Assembly (NCBI GenBank): GCA_964398985.1
Contig: CAYNOS010000024.1
Coordinates: forward strand, 1 to 38,027
Source: CAYMRL01 sp964398985
GTDB lineage: Bacteria > Deinococcota > Deinococci > Deinococcales > Trueperaceae
Direction: 5' to 3'
Length of the DNA: 38,027 nt
Below the pieces are notes generated by a model. The model saw only the letters and a list, made by a program, of their open reading frames with translations, was not told the DNA's origin and made no database searches. Below, piece after piece: positions 7,538-16,166 of the stretch. Position numbers and translations under genes: made by a program. Position 1 is the first letter of the stretch. The number at the start of each line of letters is the position of its first letter.

Positions 7538-8602
7538 ATGATCCAAGGCAGTCTCCGCAACATGCCTCTCTCCGACGTGTTCCAGGTCATCGCGACCGGC
7601 CAGAAGTCCGGCGTGCTGACCGTCGAGCGGGCGAACGCCAAGGCGCGCATCTACTTCGACCACGGCAGGGTCGACTACGCTCACGTGCACCCCGGCGTCC
7701 ACCTGGGCGAGATCCTGGTCCGCATGGACCTGCTCACCTCGCACGAGGTGCAGGAGATCCTGAGACGCCAGCACACCGAGAACGCCGGCACGCCGCTGGG
7801 ACTGATGGCCGTCGAGATGGGCATGCTGCAGGAGAGCGACCTGCGTTCGGCGCTCGAGCGGCAGATCTACGAAGTCGTCACCGACCTGCTCACCTGGTCC
7901 GAAGGCCGATTCGACTTCACCGACAGGCCCACCGACGATTCGCAGACACCGACCGACCACAGCGTCGACGCGCTGATGCTGCTGATGCAGATCGCTCAGA
8001 GCCAGCACGAGTTCGAAGGCAGTCAGGTGGCGCCGGGCACCGTCTTCGTGCGCAGGTCCGACCCCACCAGGGTGGAGATGCCCACGGGCGGCTGGGAGGT
8101 CCTTGGCTACGTCGACGGCCGACGTTCGGCCCGGACCTTGGCGGCCGAGCTCGACCTGACCGAGAGACACGTCTTCCACATCCTTAGTCGGCTGCAGGCT
8201 CTCAAGGTGATCGAGCCGGCCCCTTACGCCGTGGTCGACCCGCTGGTGCTCGTGGTGTCGCCCAGCAGCGCGCTCCAACGCCTCATCCGGCTGGCGCTGC
8301 AGCGCGCCGGCTTCAGGGTCGAGACCGTGTCGGCCTACGCCGATGTCGAAGCCGCCACCGACGCTCACCATCCCAGCGCGCTGGTCATCGACGACGACGG
8401 CGCCGGGGCGGCGTGGGAGCTCGTCAAAGAGGTCAGACGGCGGCCCGGCCACGCCCATCTTCAAGTGCTGGTGCTGGTCGACGAGCTGCCGCGCACCGGG
8501 CCGTTCAGGCGGCTGCCACGTGCCGAGACGCTGACCAAGCCGTTCCACGAGCTGAGGATCCAGGAGCTGGTCAGCAAGATGGTGGGGCGGCCCGCGACCT
8601 AG
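7538..8602 (+). CDS. DUF4388 (PATAN) protein with degenerate receiver domain
   Basis: 354 residues. The N-terminal part (1-125), beginning MIQGSLRNMPLSDVFQV with GVLTVER and RIYFDHGRVDYA, is a DUF4388/PATAN-type domain, common in Deinococcota and Myxococcota and linked to signalling and gliding. A winged-helix-like segment is at about 180-230. Residues 233-345 read as a response-regulator receiver: beta1 LVLVVS, beta3 ALVIDDD (285-287), and the conserved Lys in LTKPF (K334). The acidic pair expected after beta1 is replaced by Ser-Pro (241-242), so phosphorylation is doubtful. I start at ATG 7538; GTG 7520, overlapping ruvB, is the alternative. Function unknown; a signalling adaptor is the best guess. 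Confidence 0.72.
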   Translation: MIQGSLRNMPLSDVFQVIATGQKSGVLTVERANAKARIYFDHGRVDYAHVHPGVHLGEILVRMDLLTSHEVQEILRRQHTENAGTPLGLMAVEMGMLQESDLRSALERQIYEVVTDLLTWSEGRFDFTDRPTDDSQTPTDHSVDALMLLMQIAQSQHEFEGSQVAPGTVFVRRSDPTRVEMPTGGWEVLGYVDGRRSARTLAAELDLTERHVFHILSRLQALKVIEPAPYAVVDPLVLVVSPSSALQRLIRLALQRAGFRVETVSAYADVEAATDAHHPSALVIDDDGAGAAWELVKEVRRRPGHAHLQVLVLVDELPRTGPFRRLPRAETLTKPFHELRIQELVSKMVGRPAT

Positions 8603-8674
8603 CCGTCGCTCTGCGGGCGGCCTGCCGAAAGCCGACGCGACCTGCCGCTCCGGCCGGCTGTGTCACCCATGGGG

Positions 8675-8705
8675 TTGCGGAGCACTTCGACCGCACTGCT
8701 ATCAT
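8675..8705 (+). promoter_or_regulatory. Candidate promoter of the sugar ABC operon
   Basis: TTGCGG (8675-8680) and TATCAT (8700-8705) are 19 bases apart, longer than ideal. If used, transcription starts near 8712 and leaves a leader of about 130 bases. The 240-bp gap 8603-8842 holds no gene; this promoter and the palindrome at 8723 are the only structure I see in it. Confidence 0.4.
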
Positions 8706-8722
8706 CATCCCGTCGAACGATC

Positions 8723-8734
8723 GCATCCGGATGC
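8723..8734. promoter_or_regulatory. 12-bp palindrome, candidate operator of the sugar operon
   Basis: GCATCCGGATGC is a perfect palindrome with a central CpG. It lies about 11-22 bases after the predicted transcription start, a place typical for repressor binding such as LacI-family sugar regulators. No such regulator is encoded in the window. Confidence 0.35.
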
Positions 8735-8842
8735 CCGGGTCACCCGACCAGGCGCCGAACTGGCCGCCACCAGCGGTCGGCGAACGCGTGTCCTGAGCGG
8801 CGCTCCGGCGTCGCGGCTCGCTCGACTTCGGAAAGGGGAAAC

Positions 8843-10111
8843 ATGAAGAGACTGCTAGTCGTACTCGCAGCCGTTCTCGCCTCCAGCCTCGCCTTCGCGC
8901 AGGTCACCGTCACGGTGGCCGCCGGAGCCGTCGGTCAGGAGCTCGAGCTCACCCGCGCAGCGGCCGAGAGGTACATGGCCGCCAACCCGGGCGTGACCGT
9001 CAACGTGCTCGAAACGCCCGACCTGGCCGACAGCCGCCTCGGCGTCTACCTGCAGCTGTTCGAGGCCCAGTCGGCGGACGTCGACGTCTACCAGATCGAC
9101 GTGATCTGGCCCGGCGATCTGGCAGAGCACCTTGTCGACCTCTACGAGTACGGGGCGCGCGAAGTTGCCGGCGATCACTTCCCGGCGATCATCGAGAACA
9201 ACACCGTCGACGGCCGGCTGGTAGGCATCCCATGGTTCACCGACGCCGGTCTCCTCTACTACCGCACCGACCTGCTCGAGAAGTACGGCTACTCTGGCCC
9301 GCCGGCGACGTGGGACGAGCTGACCGAGATGGCGCAGACCATCCAGGCCGGCGAACGTGCGAGCAACCCTGACTTCTGGGGCTTCGTCTGGCAGGGCAAC
9401 TCCTACGAGGGCCTGACCTGCGACGCGCTCGAGTGGATCGCCTCCAACGACGGCGGCAGCATCATCAGCCCCGACGGCGCGATCACCATCGACAACCCCA
9501 GAGCGGTCGAGGCCATCCAGATGGCCGCCGGCTGGGTCGGCTCGATCTCCCCCAATGGCGTGACGAGCTTCGGTGAAGAGGAAGCCCGCAACATGTGGCA
9601 GGCCGGCAACGCAGCCTTCATGCGCAACTGGCCGTACGCCTACAGCCTGGGCAACGCCGAAGACAGCGCGATCGCAGGGCTCTTCGACGTCTCGCCGCTG
9701 CCCGCCGGCGCCAGCGGCCATGGCGCCGCGACGCTCGGTGGCTGGCAGCTGGCGGTTTCGCGCTACAGCGCCAACCCGGAAGTGGCCGCCGACGTCGCTC
9801 TGTTCATGGCCTCCTACGAAGAGCAGAAGGCCAGGGCCGTCGTGGGCAGCCTCAACCCGACTATCATGGCGCTCTACGATGACGCCGACGTGCTGGCCGC
9901 GGTGCCCTTCTTCGGCAGCCTCTACGACGTGTTCATCAACGCCGTTGCCAGGCCCTCGACGATCGCGGCCCCCAATTACAGCCCGGTCTCGCAGGCCTTC
10001 TACAACGCCGTGCACAGCGTGCTGACCGGCTCGGAGACCGCCGAGAACGCCCTGGCGATCGCGGCGCTCGACATCGCGGACATCACGGGACTCGAGCAGG
10101 GCCAGCCTTGA
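8843..10111 (+). CDS. Extracellular sugar-binding protein of an ABC importer (trehalose/maltose type)
   Basis: This 422-residue family 1 solute-binding protein delivers a sugar to the two permeases downstream. A Sec signal peptide covers residues 1-19 (MKRLLVVLAAVLASSLAFA, cut before QVTVTV); there is no lipobox Cys, so it would be free or held in the envelope. YQIDVIWPGDLA, GIPWFTDAGLLYYR, TWDELTEMA and FMRNWPYAYSL are hallmarks of the trehalose/maltose-binding subgroup; the exact sugar is inferred. ATG 8843 follows GGAAAGGGGA and begins the signal peptide, although the frame is open from 8660. A strong hairpin after the stop suggests it is made in excess over the permeases. Confidence 0.88.
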   Translation: MKRLLVVLAAVLASSLAFAQVTVTVAAGAVGQELELTRAAAERYMAANPGVTVNVLETPDLADSRLGVYLQLFEAQSADVDVYQIDVIWPGDLAEHLVDLYEYGAREVAGDHFPAIIENNTVDGRLVGIPWFTDAGLLYYRTDLLEKYGYSGPPATWDELTEMAQTIQAGERASNPDFWGFVWQGNSYEGLTCDALEWIASNDGGSIISPDGAITIDNPRAVEAIQMAAGWVGSISPNGVTSFGEEEARNMWQAGNAAFMRNWPYAYSLGNAEDSAIAGLFDVSPLPAGASGHGAATLGGWQLAVSRYSANPEVAADVALFMASYEEQKARAVVGSLNPTIMALYDDADVLAAVPFFGSLYDVFINAVARPSTIAAPNYSPVSQAFYNAVHSVLTGSETAENALAIAALDIADITGLEQGQP

Positions 10112-10144
10112 GCCAGGGAGGCACCCTCAGCTAACGACCGGATC

Positions 10145-10174
10145 GGGCCGGGCTGCTTCGCGCACGCCCGGCCC
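10145..10174 (+). terminator. Strong intercistronic hairpin after the binding-protein gene
   Basis: GGGCCGGGC (10145-10153) pairs perfectly with GCCCGGCCC (10166-10174). Inside, TGC and GCA form a second short stem around TTCGC with one bulged C. There is no T-run after it, so it is more likely an attenuator or mRNA 3'-end stabiliser than a full terminator. Such elements often raise binding protein over permease. Confidence 0.65.
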
Positions 10175-10259
10175 TCTCGCTTGCCGCTCTGTCGGCCGAC
10201 GCCGGGCGCCACCGCTGCCGCGCCGGTGACGGAAGCGGAACGTCGCGAAAGGAGCCTCC

Positions 10260-11390
10260 GTGGCACGAAGCGTCCAGGTGGCCGAGGGAGCCGGTGACAC
10301 ACCGGCGGGAGCCGCGCCTCGCGGGCGCAAGGGGCCTGCGTCGAAGCTGGCGCGAGCCGAGGCCCGCATGGCCTGGCTGCTGCTCGCACCGACCTTCATC
10401 GTCCTTGCTGTCATAGCGTTCTACCCGTTCTCCAGGGTCATCACCTCGAGCCTCACGGACGCTCGCTTCGCGAGCGCCAACGGCGAACCCCAGTACGTGG
10501 GTCTGGCCAACTACCGCGCTCTGCTCTCGATGACGATCAAGGAGTTGCCGCCGGTACTCGACGAAGACGGCGCGCCGGTGCTCAGAGACGGAGTGCCGCA
10601 GTACGAGACCTGGGTGAGCGTGCTGCCGCGGCAGCCACAACGCTACCGTTCGGTCTTCGAGTTCTCGCTGTTCGGCAAGCGCTACGTCCTCGGCGCAGTC
10701 ACATCCCAGTTCGTCAGGGCGATCTGGGACACCTCGGTGTTCACGGTCGTGGCTGTGACGGCCGAGACCATCCTGGGGCTGATCATCGCGTTGGCCCTCG
10801 CCACCGAGTTCAGAGGGCGAGGTCTGATGAGGGCCGCGATGTTGGTGCCATGGGCGGTCATCACCGCGGTCAGCGCCCGCATCTGGGAGTGGATGCTGCA
10901 GCCCACCCGCGCCGGTCTGTTCAACACGGTCGGCAGCTACCTAGGCCTCAACGAGGGCCGCACCGACTTCTTCGGTAATCAAGCCCTGCAGCTGCCGAGC
11001 ATGATCGTGATGGACGTCTGGAAGACGACACCGTTCATGGCGCTGCTGCTGCTGGCGGGGCTCGCCACCATCCCGAGCGAGCTGTACGAGGCGGCCGAGG
11101 TCGACGGCGCCAGCCGCGTCAGGAAGTTCTTCAGCATCACCTTGCCGCTGCTGACACCGACCCTGGCGGTCGCGCTGATCTTCCGCACCCTGGACTCCCT
11201 GCGCGTCTTCGACATCTTCCAGGTGGTGCTCGGCAACCGCCGCTTCTCGATGGCCAGTTACGCCCAGGACCTGCTGATCAACCAACGAAGCCTGGGGATG
11301 TCGTCGGCGGCCTCGGTGATCATCTTCGTGATGGTCGCGGTGTTCGCGGTTCTCTACATCCGCACCATCGGCAGGAGGAACGTCTCGTGA
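10260..11390 (+). CDS. Sugar ABC transporter permease, MalF/ThuF type
   Basis: This inner-membrane permease of a carbohydrate ABC importer has 376 residues. A long Ala/Arg-rich cytoplasmic N-terminus precedes the first membrane helix (about residues 38-60). A large external loop with repeated acidic segments (VLDEDGAPVLRDG, FSLFGKRYVLGAV), characteristic of Deinococcus/Thermus trehalose-maltose permeases, follows. The cytoplasmic EAA loop that docks the ATPase is EAAEVDGASRVRKF. GTG 10260 is preceded by AAAGGAG at good spacing. The stop overlaps the next permease start. Substrate specificity is inferred from the subgroup and from the binding protein. Confidence 0.9.
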   Translation: MARSVQVAEGAGDTPAGAAPRGRKGPASKLARAEARMAWLLLAPTFIVLAVIAFYPFSRVITSSLTDARFASANGEPQYVGLANYRALLSMTIKELPPVLDEDGAPVLRDGVPQYETWVSVLPRQPQRYRSVFEFSLFGKRYVLGAVTSQFVRAIWDTSVFTVVAVTAETILGLIIALALATEFRGRGLMRAAMLVPWAVITAVSARIWEWMLQPTRAGLFNTVGSYLGLNEGRTDFFGNQALQLPSMIVMDVWKTTPFMALLLLAGLATIPSELYEAAEVDGASRVRKFFSITLPLLTPTLAVALIFRTLDSLRVFDIFQVVLGNRRFSMASYAQDLLINQRSLGMSSAASVIIFVMVAVFAVLYIRTIGRRNVS

Positions 11391-12232
11391 GCCGGGCGCA
11401 ACGCAAGATCGTCGGGAAGGTCTTCTTCTACCTGCTGATCGGCCTGATCTTCGTCTACCTGATGTTCCCCTTCTACTGGGCGATCATCTCGGCCCTGAAG
11501 ACCCAGCGCGAGCTGATCCAGACCCCGGCCACGCTGTGGCCGACCAACCCGGTCTTCGACAACTTCCTCGCGGTGCTCTCGAACGATCGCTTCCTCAGGG
11601 CGCTCCTCAACTCGACGATCGTGGCCACGGCCGTGACGCTTCTGTCCCTGGTCGTCGGTTCGTTCGCCGGCTACGCGCTCGGCAAGATGCGCTTCGCTGG
11701 GCGCACCCCCTCCTTGTTCGTGATCCTGGCGATGACGATGTTCCCGCAGATAGCAGTGCTGGCGGGCCTCTATGCGGTCATCCGGGTGCTTGGCCTGCCG
11801 GCCGTCCCCAGCATGATCCTCTCCTACCTGCTGTTCACGCTGCCGTTCACGGTCTGGGTGTTGACGGCCTTCTTCCGGGGGCTGCCGGACTCGCTGCTCG
11901 AGGCCGCCCGCGTCGACGGAGCGACGCTGTTCCAGTCGTTCCGGATGGTGCTGCTCCCGCTGACCGCACCAGCGATGGTCACCACCGGTCTGCTCGCTTT
12001 CATCCAGGCGTGGAACGAGTACCTGTTCGCGCTCACCTTCACGGTGATCGATCCGCCTTCGCGCACGGTGCCGGTCGCGATCGCGCTGTTCACGGGTGAG
12101 ATCGCCAGACAAGAACCCTTCGGGGAGATCATGGCGGCAGCGGTGATCGTGACGATCCCGCTGGTAGCACTGGTGCTGATCTTCCAGCAGCGCATCGTCG
12201 CAGGCCTCACCGCGGGCGCGGTGAAGGGCTGA
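11387..12232 (+). CDS. Sugar ABC transporter permease, MalG/ThuG type
   Basis: Second permease half of the importer, 281 residues with six predicted membrane helices. The EAA loop is EAARVDGATLFQSF. The N-terminal YLMFPFYWAIISALKT and the end VAGLTAGAVKG are typical of MalG-like proteins. GTG 11387 overlaps the preceding TGA as GTGA, and AGGAGG lies upstream, so translation is coupled. No ATP-binding subunit follows; the next gene is on the other strand, so the pair probably uses a shared MsmK/MalK-type ATPase encoded elsewhere. Confidence 0.92.
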   Translation: MSRAQRKIVGKVFFYLLIGLIFVYLMFPFYWAIISALKTQRELIQTPATLWPTNPVFDNFLAVLSNDRFLRALLNSTIVATAVTLLSLVVGSFAGYALGKMRFAGRTPSLFVILAMTMFPQIAVLAGLYAVIRVLGLPAVPSMILSYLLFTLPFTVWVLTAFFRGLPDSLLEAARVDGATLFQSFRMVLLPLTAPAMVTTGLLAFIQAWNEYLFALTFTVIDPPSRTVPVAIALFTGEIARQEPFGEIMAAAVIVTIPLVALVLIFQQRIVAGLTAGAVKG

Positions 12233-12258
12233 GCGAGGACCAAGGCCTCCTCAGTTCA

Positions 12259-14259
12259 CTACCCGCCGGCGTCGCGAGCGAGGGCAGCCTTCTGCGCGAT
12301 CTCCGTGAGCACCTCGGGGTTCGCGACGACGTCCGCGTTCTCGACGCGCTGGCCGTTGACGAGCCTCGCGACGGCGATCTCCATGGGTTTGCCGCTGCGC
12401 GTGCGCGGCAGGGCAGATACCTGCAGCACGACCCGCGGCACGTGGCGCGGCGAGGCGCCCTCGCGAACCGCCCGGCGCACGCGGTCCTCCAGCTCCGCCG
12501 TCAGCGTCTCCCCCGGCCGCAGCACGACGAGCAGCCAGACCTCCTCGTCGCTCGCTCCGCCACCGGTCAGCTCTGGCCCCACCTTGCGGCCGACGGCGGC
12601 GGCCTCGACGACCTCGGGCACCGCTTCGATCGCCCGGTAGACCTCCGCGGTGCCGATTCGCACCCCGCCGGGGTTGAGGGTCGCGTCGGACCGGCCGTGC
12701 ACGATCACGCCGCCGTGAGGGGTCAACTCGATCAGGTCGCCGTGCCGCCACACCCCGGGAAACGTCTCGAGGTAGGAGGCCCGGTAGCGCTCGAAACCGT
12801 CGTCCCCGAGGAGCCGCAGCGGCATCGACGGCAAAGGCTGGCGGCACACGAGCTCCCCCGGCGCGCCCGCGACGGGTTCACCGGACTCGTCGTAGGCAGC
12901 CAGGTCGACGCCCAGGCCGGGACGCTGGATCTCGCCCTCGTAGACGGGGAGCGTGGGGACGCCGAGCATGAAGCAGCCGACGATGTCGGTGCCGCCCGAG
13001 ATGCTGGCGAGGTGCACGTCCTGCTTGACGCTCTCGTACACGAAGCGGAAGCCGCCCGGGGAGAGCGGCGAGCCGGTCGAGGTCAAGGTCCTCAGCAAGC
13101 CGAGGTCGAAGTGCTCGGACGGGCGGCGGCCCTCGGCCGCCAGCCCGTGCAGGTAGCGCGCCGAAGTCCCGAACAGCGTGACGCCATGGCGTTCGACGAG
13201 CGCGAAGAGCGACTCGGCCTCCGGGTGGACGGGCGAGCCGTCGTAGACAACGATCGCCGCGCCCGACGCCAACGCCGAGACGAGCCAGTTCCACATCATC
13301 CAGCCGGTCGTGGAGTAGTAGAAGACGACGTCGCCGGACCGCACGTCGCAGTGCAGCGCGTGCTCCTTGCGGTGGGTGAGCAGGACGCCGCCTGCGCGAT
13401 GAATCAGGGCCTTGGGCAGCCCCGTGGTGCCTGAAGAGAACAGCACGTACAGCGGATGGTCGAAGGGGAGCTGCCTGAGTTCGAGGCCCGCGTCTTCGCC
13501 GAGGAACTCCTGCCAAGCAACCATTCCCTCGGCCGGGAGCGACCCGATCCCCGGGTAGTCGAGAGCGATCGTCGGGATCCCGCCGAGCAGCGAGCGCAGC
13601 TCCTGAACGCTCCGAGTCGTGTCGAAGCGCTTCCCGCCGTAGACGTAGCCGGTGGTCGCGAACAGCGCCTTGGGTTTGAGCTGCGCGAAGCGGGCCGCCG
13701 CAGCCTGCGAGCCGAAGTCCGGAGACGCCGAGGCGAAGACCGCGCCCAGGCCGGAGCAGGCCAGCAGCAGCGCGACGGTCTCTGGCAGGTTGGCCGTCAG
13801 CGCGACGACGTGGTCGCCCTCGACGACTCCGAGGCGGCGCAGGCCGGCCTGGACCCTGCCCACCAAACGGCGCAGCTCCAGGTAGCTGAAGCCGCGCTCG
13901 TCCCCTGCCTCGGTGACTCCGATGACGGCAGTCGCGTGGTCGTCGGCAAGGTCCTGCGGGAACAACAGAGCCCCGGCGTAGGACAAGGTGGCGCCCTCGA
14001 ACCAGCGAGTCAGCGGCATCGGTTCTACCGAGCGCGCGCGCCGCGCCGGAGCCGTGAACGGCAGCTGCAACCAGCCGGCCGCGAAGGTCCAGAAGGCTTC
14101 GGGTTGCTGGATGCTCCAGGCGTGTACAGCGTCGTAATCGGGCAACTCGGTACCGGTCTCGACCTGTGCTGCGCGTCGGAAAGCTTCCAGCCGGCTGGCC
14201 GCCACGCGACGGGCGTCCGGCGACCACAGGACCTCAGGGTCGGCTCGGGATGCGCGCAT
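12259..14259 (-). CDS. Acetoacetyl-CoA synthetase
   Basis: This ANL-superfamily ligase activates acetoacetate to acetoacetyl-CoA via an adenylate. It has 666 residues, the family length. The N-terminus carries the acetoacetyl-CoA-synthetase cap (RFEGATLSYAGALLFP). The ATP loop is SSGTTGLPKAL, followed by HRAGGVLLTHRKEH and the subgroup motif FYYSTTGWMMWNWL. The catalytic lysine motif near the end is RTRSGKPMEIAV. These favour acetoacetate over acetate. ATG 14259 (MRASRADPEVLW) is used because a -10 TACAAT lies 11 bases before it and the family starts here; the frame is open for 61 more codons across the divergent gene. A role in ketone-body or polyhydroxybutyrate use is inferred. Confidence 0.88.
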   Translation of the reverse strand: MRASRADPEVLWSPDARRVAASRLEAFRRAAQVETGTELPDYDAVHAWSIQQPEAFWTFAAGWLQLPFTAPARRARSVEPMPLTRWFEGATLSYAGALLFPQDLADDHATAVIGVTEAGDERGFSYLELRRLVGRVQAGLRRLGVVEGDHVVALTANLPETVALLLACSGLGAVFASASPDFGSQAAAARFAQLKPKALFATTGYVYGGKRFDTTRSVQELRSLLGGIPTIALDYPGIGSLPAEGMVAWQEFLGEDAGLELRQLPFDHPLYVLFSSGTTGLPKALIHRAGGVLLTHRKEHALHCDVRSGDVVFYYSTTGWMMWNWLVSALASGAAIVVYDGSPVHPEAESLFALVERHGVTLFGTSARYLHGLAAEGRRPSEHFDLGLLRTLTSTGSPLSPGGFRFVYESVKQDVHLASISGGTDIVGCFMLGVPTLPVYEGEIQRPGLGVDLAAYDESGEPVAGAPGELVCRQPLPSMPLRLLGDDGFERYRASYLETFPGVWRHGDLIELTPHGGVIVHGRSDATLNPGGVRIGTAEVYRAIEAVPEVVEAAAVGRKVGPELTGGGASDEEVWLLVVLRPGETLTAELEDRVRRAVREGASPRHVPRVVLQVSALPRTRSGKPMEIAVARLVNGQRVENADVVANPEVLTEIAQKAALARDAGG

Positions 14260-14270
14260 CTTCGGCTGCG

Positions 14271-14280
14271 ATTGTAACGT
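14271..14280. promoter_or_regulatory. Interlocked divergent -10 elements
   Basis: The minus-strand -10 TACAAT (14271-14276) and the plus-strand -10 TAACGT (14275-14280) share two bases, within ATTGTAACGT. Only 29 bases separate the two ATG codons (14259 minus, 14289 plus). Both transcripts would have almost no leader. No good -35 is seen on either side. Confidence 0.5.
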
Positions 14281-14288
14281 TGGCGCTG

Positions 14289-16166
14289 ATGCGTCGTGAC
14301 CCTCGCCCCCAACCCGGCAGGCACAGCGAGTCGCGGCCCGCGCGGCGCCTGGGCGCGGCCGAGAGAACGCGCCTGGCGAGGCTGCTCGGCTACACCAAGC
14401 CGTACCTGGGTGCGCTGGCGCTCGGCATGGTGGCCGTCGCATTGGCCGGGGCGCTGAGCCTGGCGTTCCCGCTGCTGGTGCGAGACCTGCTCAACTCGGC
14501 CTTCGCACCCGGCGTGGCGCCCGCCGCTGCCCGGGGTGCGCTCGACCGGACCGCCGTCCTGCTGTTCTCCCTGATGGCCGTCCAGGCGGTCTTCAACTAC
14601 TTCAGGGCGAACCTGCTTGGCCGGGTCGGCGAGCAGGTCGTCGCCGACATCCGGCGCCAGCTGTTCGGCCACTTGATGCGTCTCGAGGTCGACTTCTTCG
14701 AGTCGCGCAAGACCGGCGAGGTCCTCTCGCGCCTGACTTCCGACGTCGCCTCGGTGCAGGCCGTCGTGTCGCGGGCGCTGGCTCAGCTCCTCAACCAGTC
14801 GATCACGCTGCTTGGCGGCTTGGCGGTCCTGTTCGTTCTCAATTGGCGCCTGACGCTGGTGATGCTGGCGGTGGTGCCACCTTCGGTGCTGATAGCCAGT
14901 CTCTTCGGCCGCGCGCTGAGGCAGGCGAGCACGCGCTTCCAGGACTCGCTGGCGCGGGCCAACGCCGACGCCGAGGAGGCCATCGCCGGGATCAGAGTCG
15001 TCAAGTCGTTCACTGCCGAGGCGTTCGAGTCGCGACGCTACGACGTGCGGGTCGACGACTCGCTGGCGGCCGCGCTGGGGCGGGTGCGCCTGCGGTCGCT
15101 GTTCATTCCGACCATGATCCTGGGGTTCTCGGCGGCCATGGCGGTGGTGCTCTGGTACGGCGGCCGTCTCGCCGTCACCGGGCAGCTGCTGGGCGGCGAC
15201 CTGGTGGCGTTCTTGCTGATCACCGTGTTCGTCGCCGGCTCCCTGGGCAGCTTCACCGACCTGTGGGCCCAGCTGCAGGAGTCGATCGGCGCCTCCCAGC
15301 GGATCTTCGAGATCCTCGACGAGCAGCCGTCGCTGACCTCGGGCGCCGCCGCAGGAGCCAGCGCGCCCGCGACCGTGGTCGAGTCGGAGGCACTGGCGGC
15401 GGCCGCGCCCGTGCCCCACGGCATCGCCTTCGAAGACGTGTGGTTCACCTACCCGGTAGGCGATCGGCCGGTGCTTCAGGGCATCGACCTCACCGTCGCC
15501 CCCGGAGAGGTCGTGGCGTTGGTCGGACCCAGCGGCGCCGGCAAGTCGACGCTGGTCGGCCTGGTCCCCCGCTTCTTCGACCCCACCGGCGGCAAGGTGA
15601 CCTTCGGCGGCGTCGACCTCCGGCGGTTCGCCCTCGCCGACCTCCGGCGACGGATAGCCATCGTGCCGCAGGAGACGTACCTGTTCTCGGGCAGCGTGGC
15701 CGACAACATCGGCTACGGTCGCGAGGGCGCCACCGCCGCCGAGATCCGGGCCGCCGCCGACGACGCCTACGCCACCGGCTTCGTGAACGAGCTGCCGTCA
15801 GGCTTCGACACCGACGTCGGCGAGCGGGGCGTCAGGCTGTCAGGCGGCCAGCGGCAGCGCATCGCGATCGCGCGCGCGCTGCTCAAGGACCCGCAGGTCC
15901 TGATCCTCGACGAGGCGACCAGCTCGCTCGACAGCGAGTCCGAGGCGCTGGTACAGGCGGCCCTGGAGCGGCTGATGGCGGGCCGCACCACGCTGGTCAT
16001 CGCCCACCGTCTCAGCACCGTGCAGAGCGCGGACCGCATCGTGGTGCTGAATCGCGGCAGGATCATCGACCAGGGCTCGCATCGGGAACTGCTGGCCCGC
16101 GGCGGACTGTACGCCGACCTGTATCGACTGCAGCTCGCTACCGGGCCGGCGCGCCACGAGCAGTAG
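14289..16166 (+). CDS. ABC exporter, MsbA/multidrug type (fused membrane and ATPase domains)
   Basis: This 625-residue half-transporter should act as a dimer in the inner membrane, exporting lipid or drug-like substrates. Six membrane helices fill about residues 30-330. A linker rich in Ala (about 355-375) precedes the nucleotide-binding domain. Walker A is GPSGAGKST near residue 413, the Q-loop is IVPQETYLFSG, the signature is LSGGQRQR, Walker B with catalytic Glu is LILDEATSSLD, and the H-loop is VIAHRLST, so both ATP sites of a homodimer would be competent. ATG 14289 is chosen since it follows a -10 by 8 bases; the upstream extension would read through the divergent gene. Its TAG is part of the uvrB -10. 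Substrate unknown. Confidence 0.88.
   Translation: MRRDPRPQPGRHSESRPARRLGAAERTRLARLLGYTKPYLGALALGMVAVALAGALSLAFPLLVRDLLNSAFAPGVAPAAARGALDRTAVLLFSLMAVQAVFNYFRANLLGRVGEQVVADIRRQLFGHLMRLEVDFFESRKTGEVLSRLTSDVASVQAVVSRALAQLLNQSITLLGGLAVLFVLNWRLTLVMLAVVPPSVLIASLFGRALRQASTRFQDSLARANADAEEAIAGIRVVKSFTAEAFESRRYDVRVDDSLAAALGRVRLRSLFIPTMILGFSAAMAVVLWYGGRLAVTGQLLGGDLVAFLLITVFVAGSLGSFTDLWAQLQESIGASQRIFEILDEQPSLTSGAAAGASAPATVVESEALAAAAPVPHGIAFEDVWFTYPVGDRPVLQGIDLTVAPGEVVALVGPSGAGKSTLVGLVPRFFDPTGGKVTFGGVDLRRFALADLRRRIAIVPQETYLFSGSVADNIGYGREGATAAEIRAAADDAYATGFVNELPSGFDTDVGERGVRLSGGQRQRIAIARALLKDPQVLILDEATSSLDSESEALVQAALERLMAGRTTLVIAHRLSTVQSADRIVVLNRGRIIDQGSHRELLARGGLYADLYRLQLATGPARHEQ

Noticed and set aside
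14166..14288. N-terminal extension of the ABC exporter
   Set aside because: Would overlap the divergent acetoacetyl-CoA synthetase start and the shared -10 region; Arg/Pro/Gly-rich and unlike the family.
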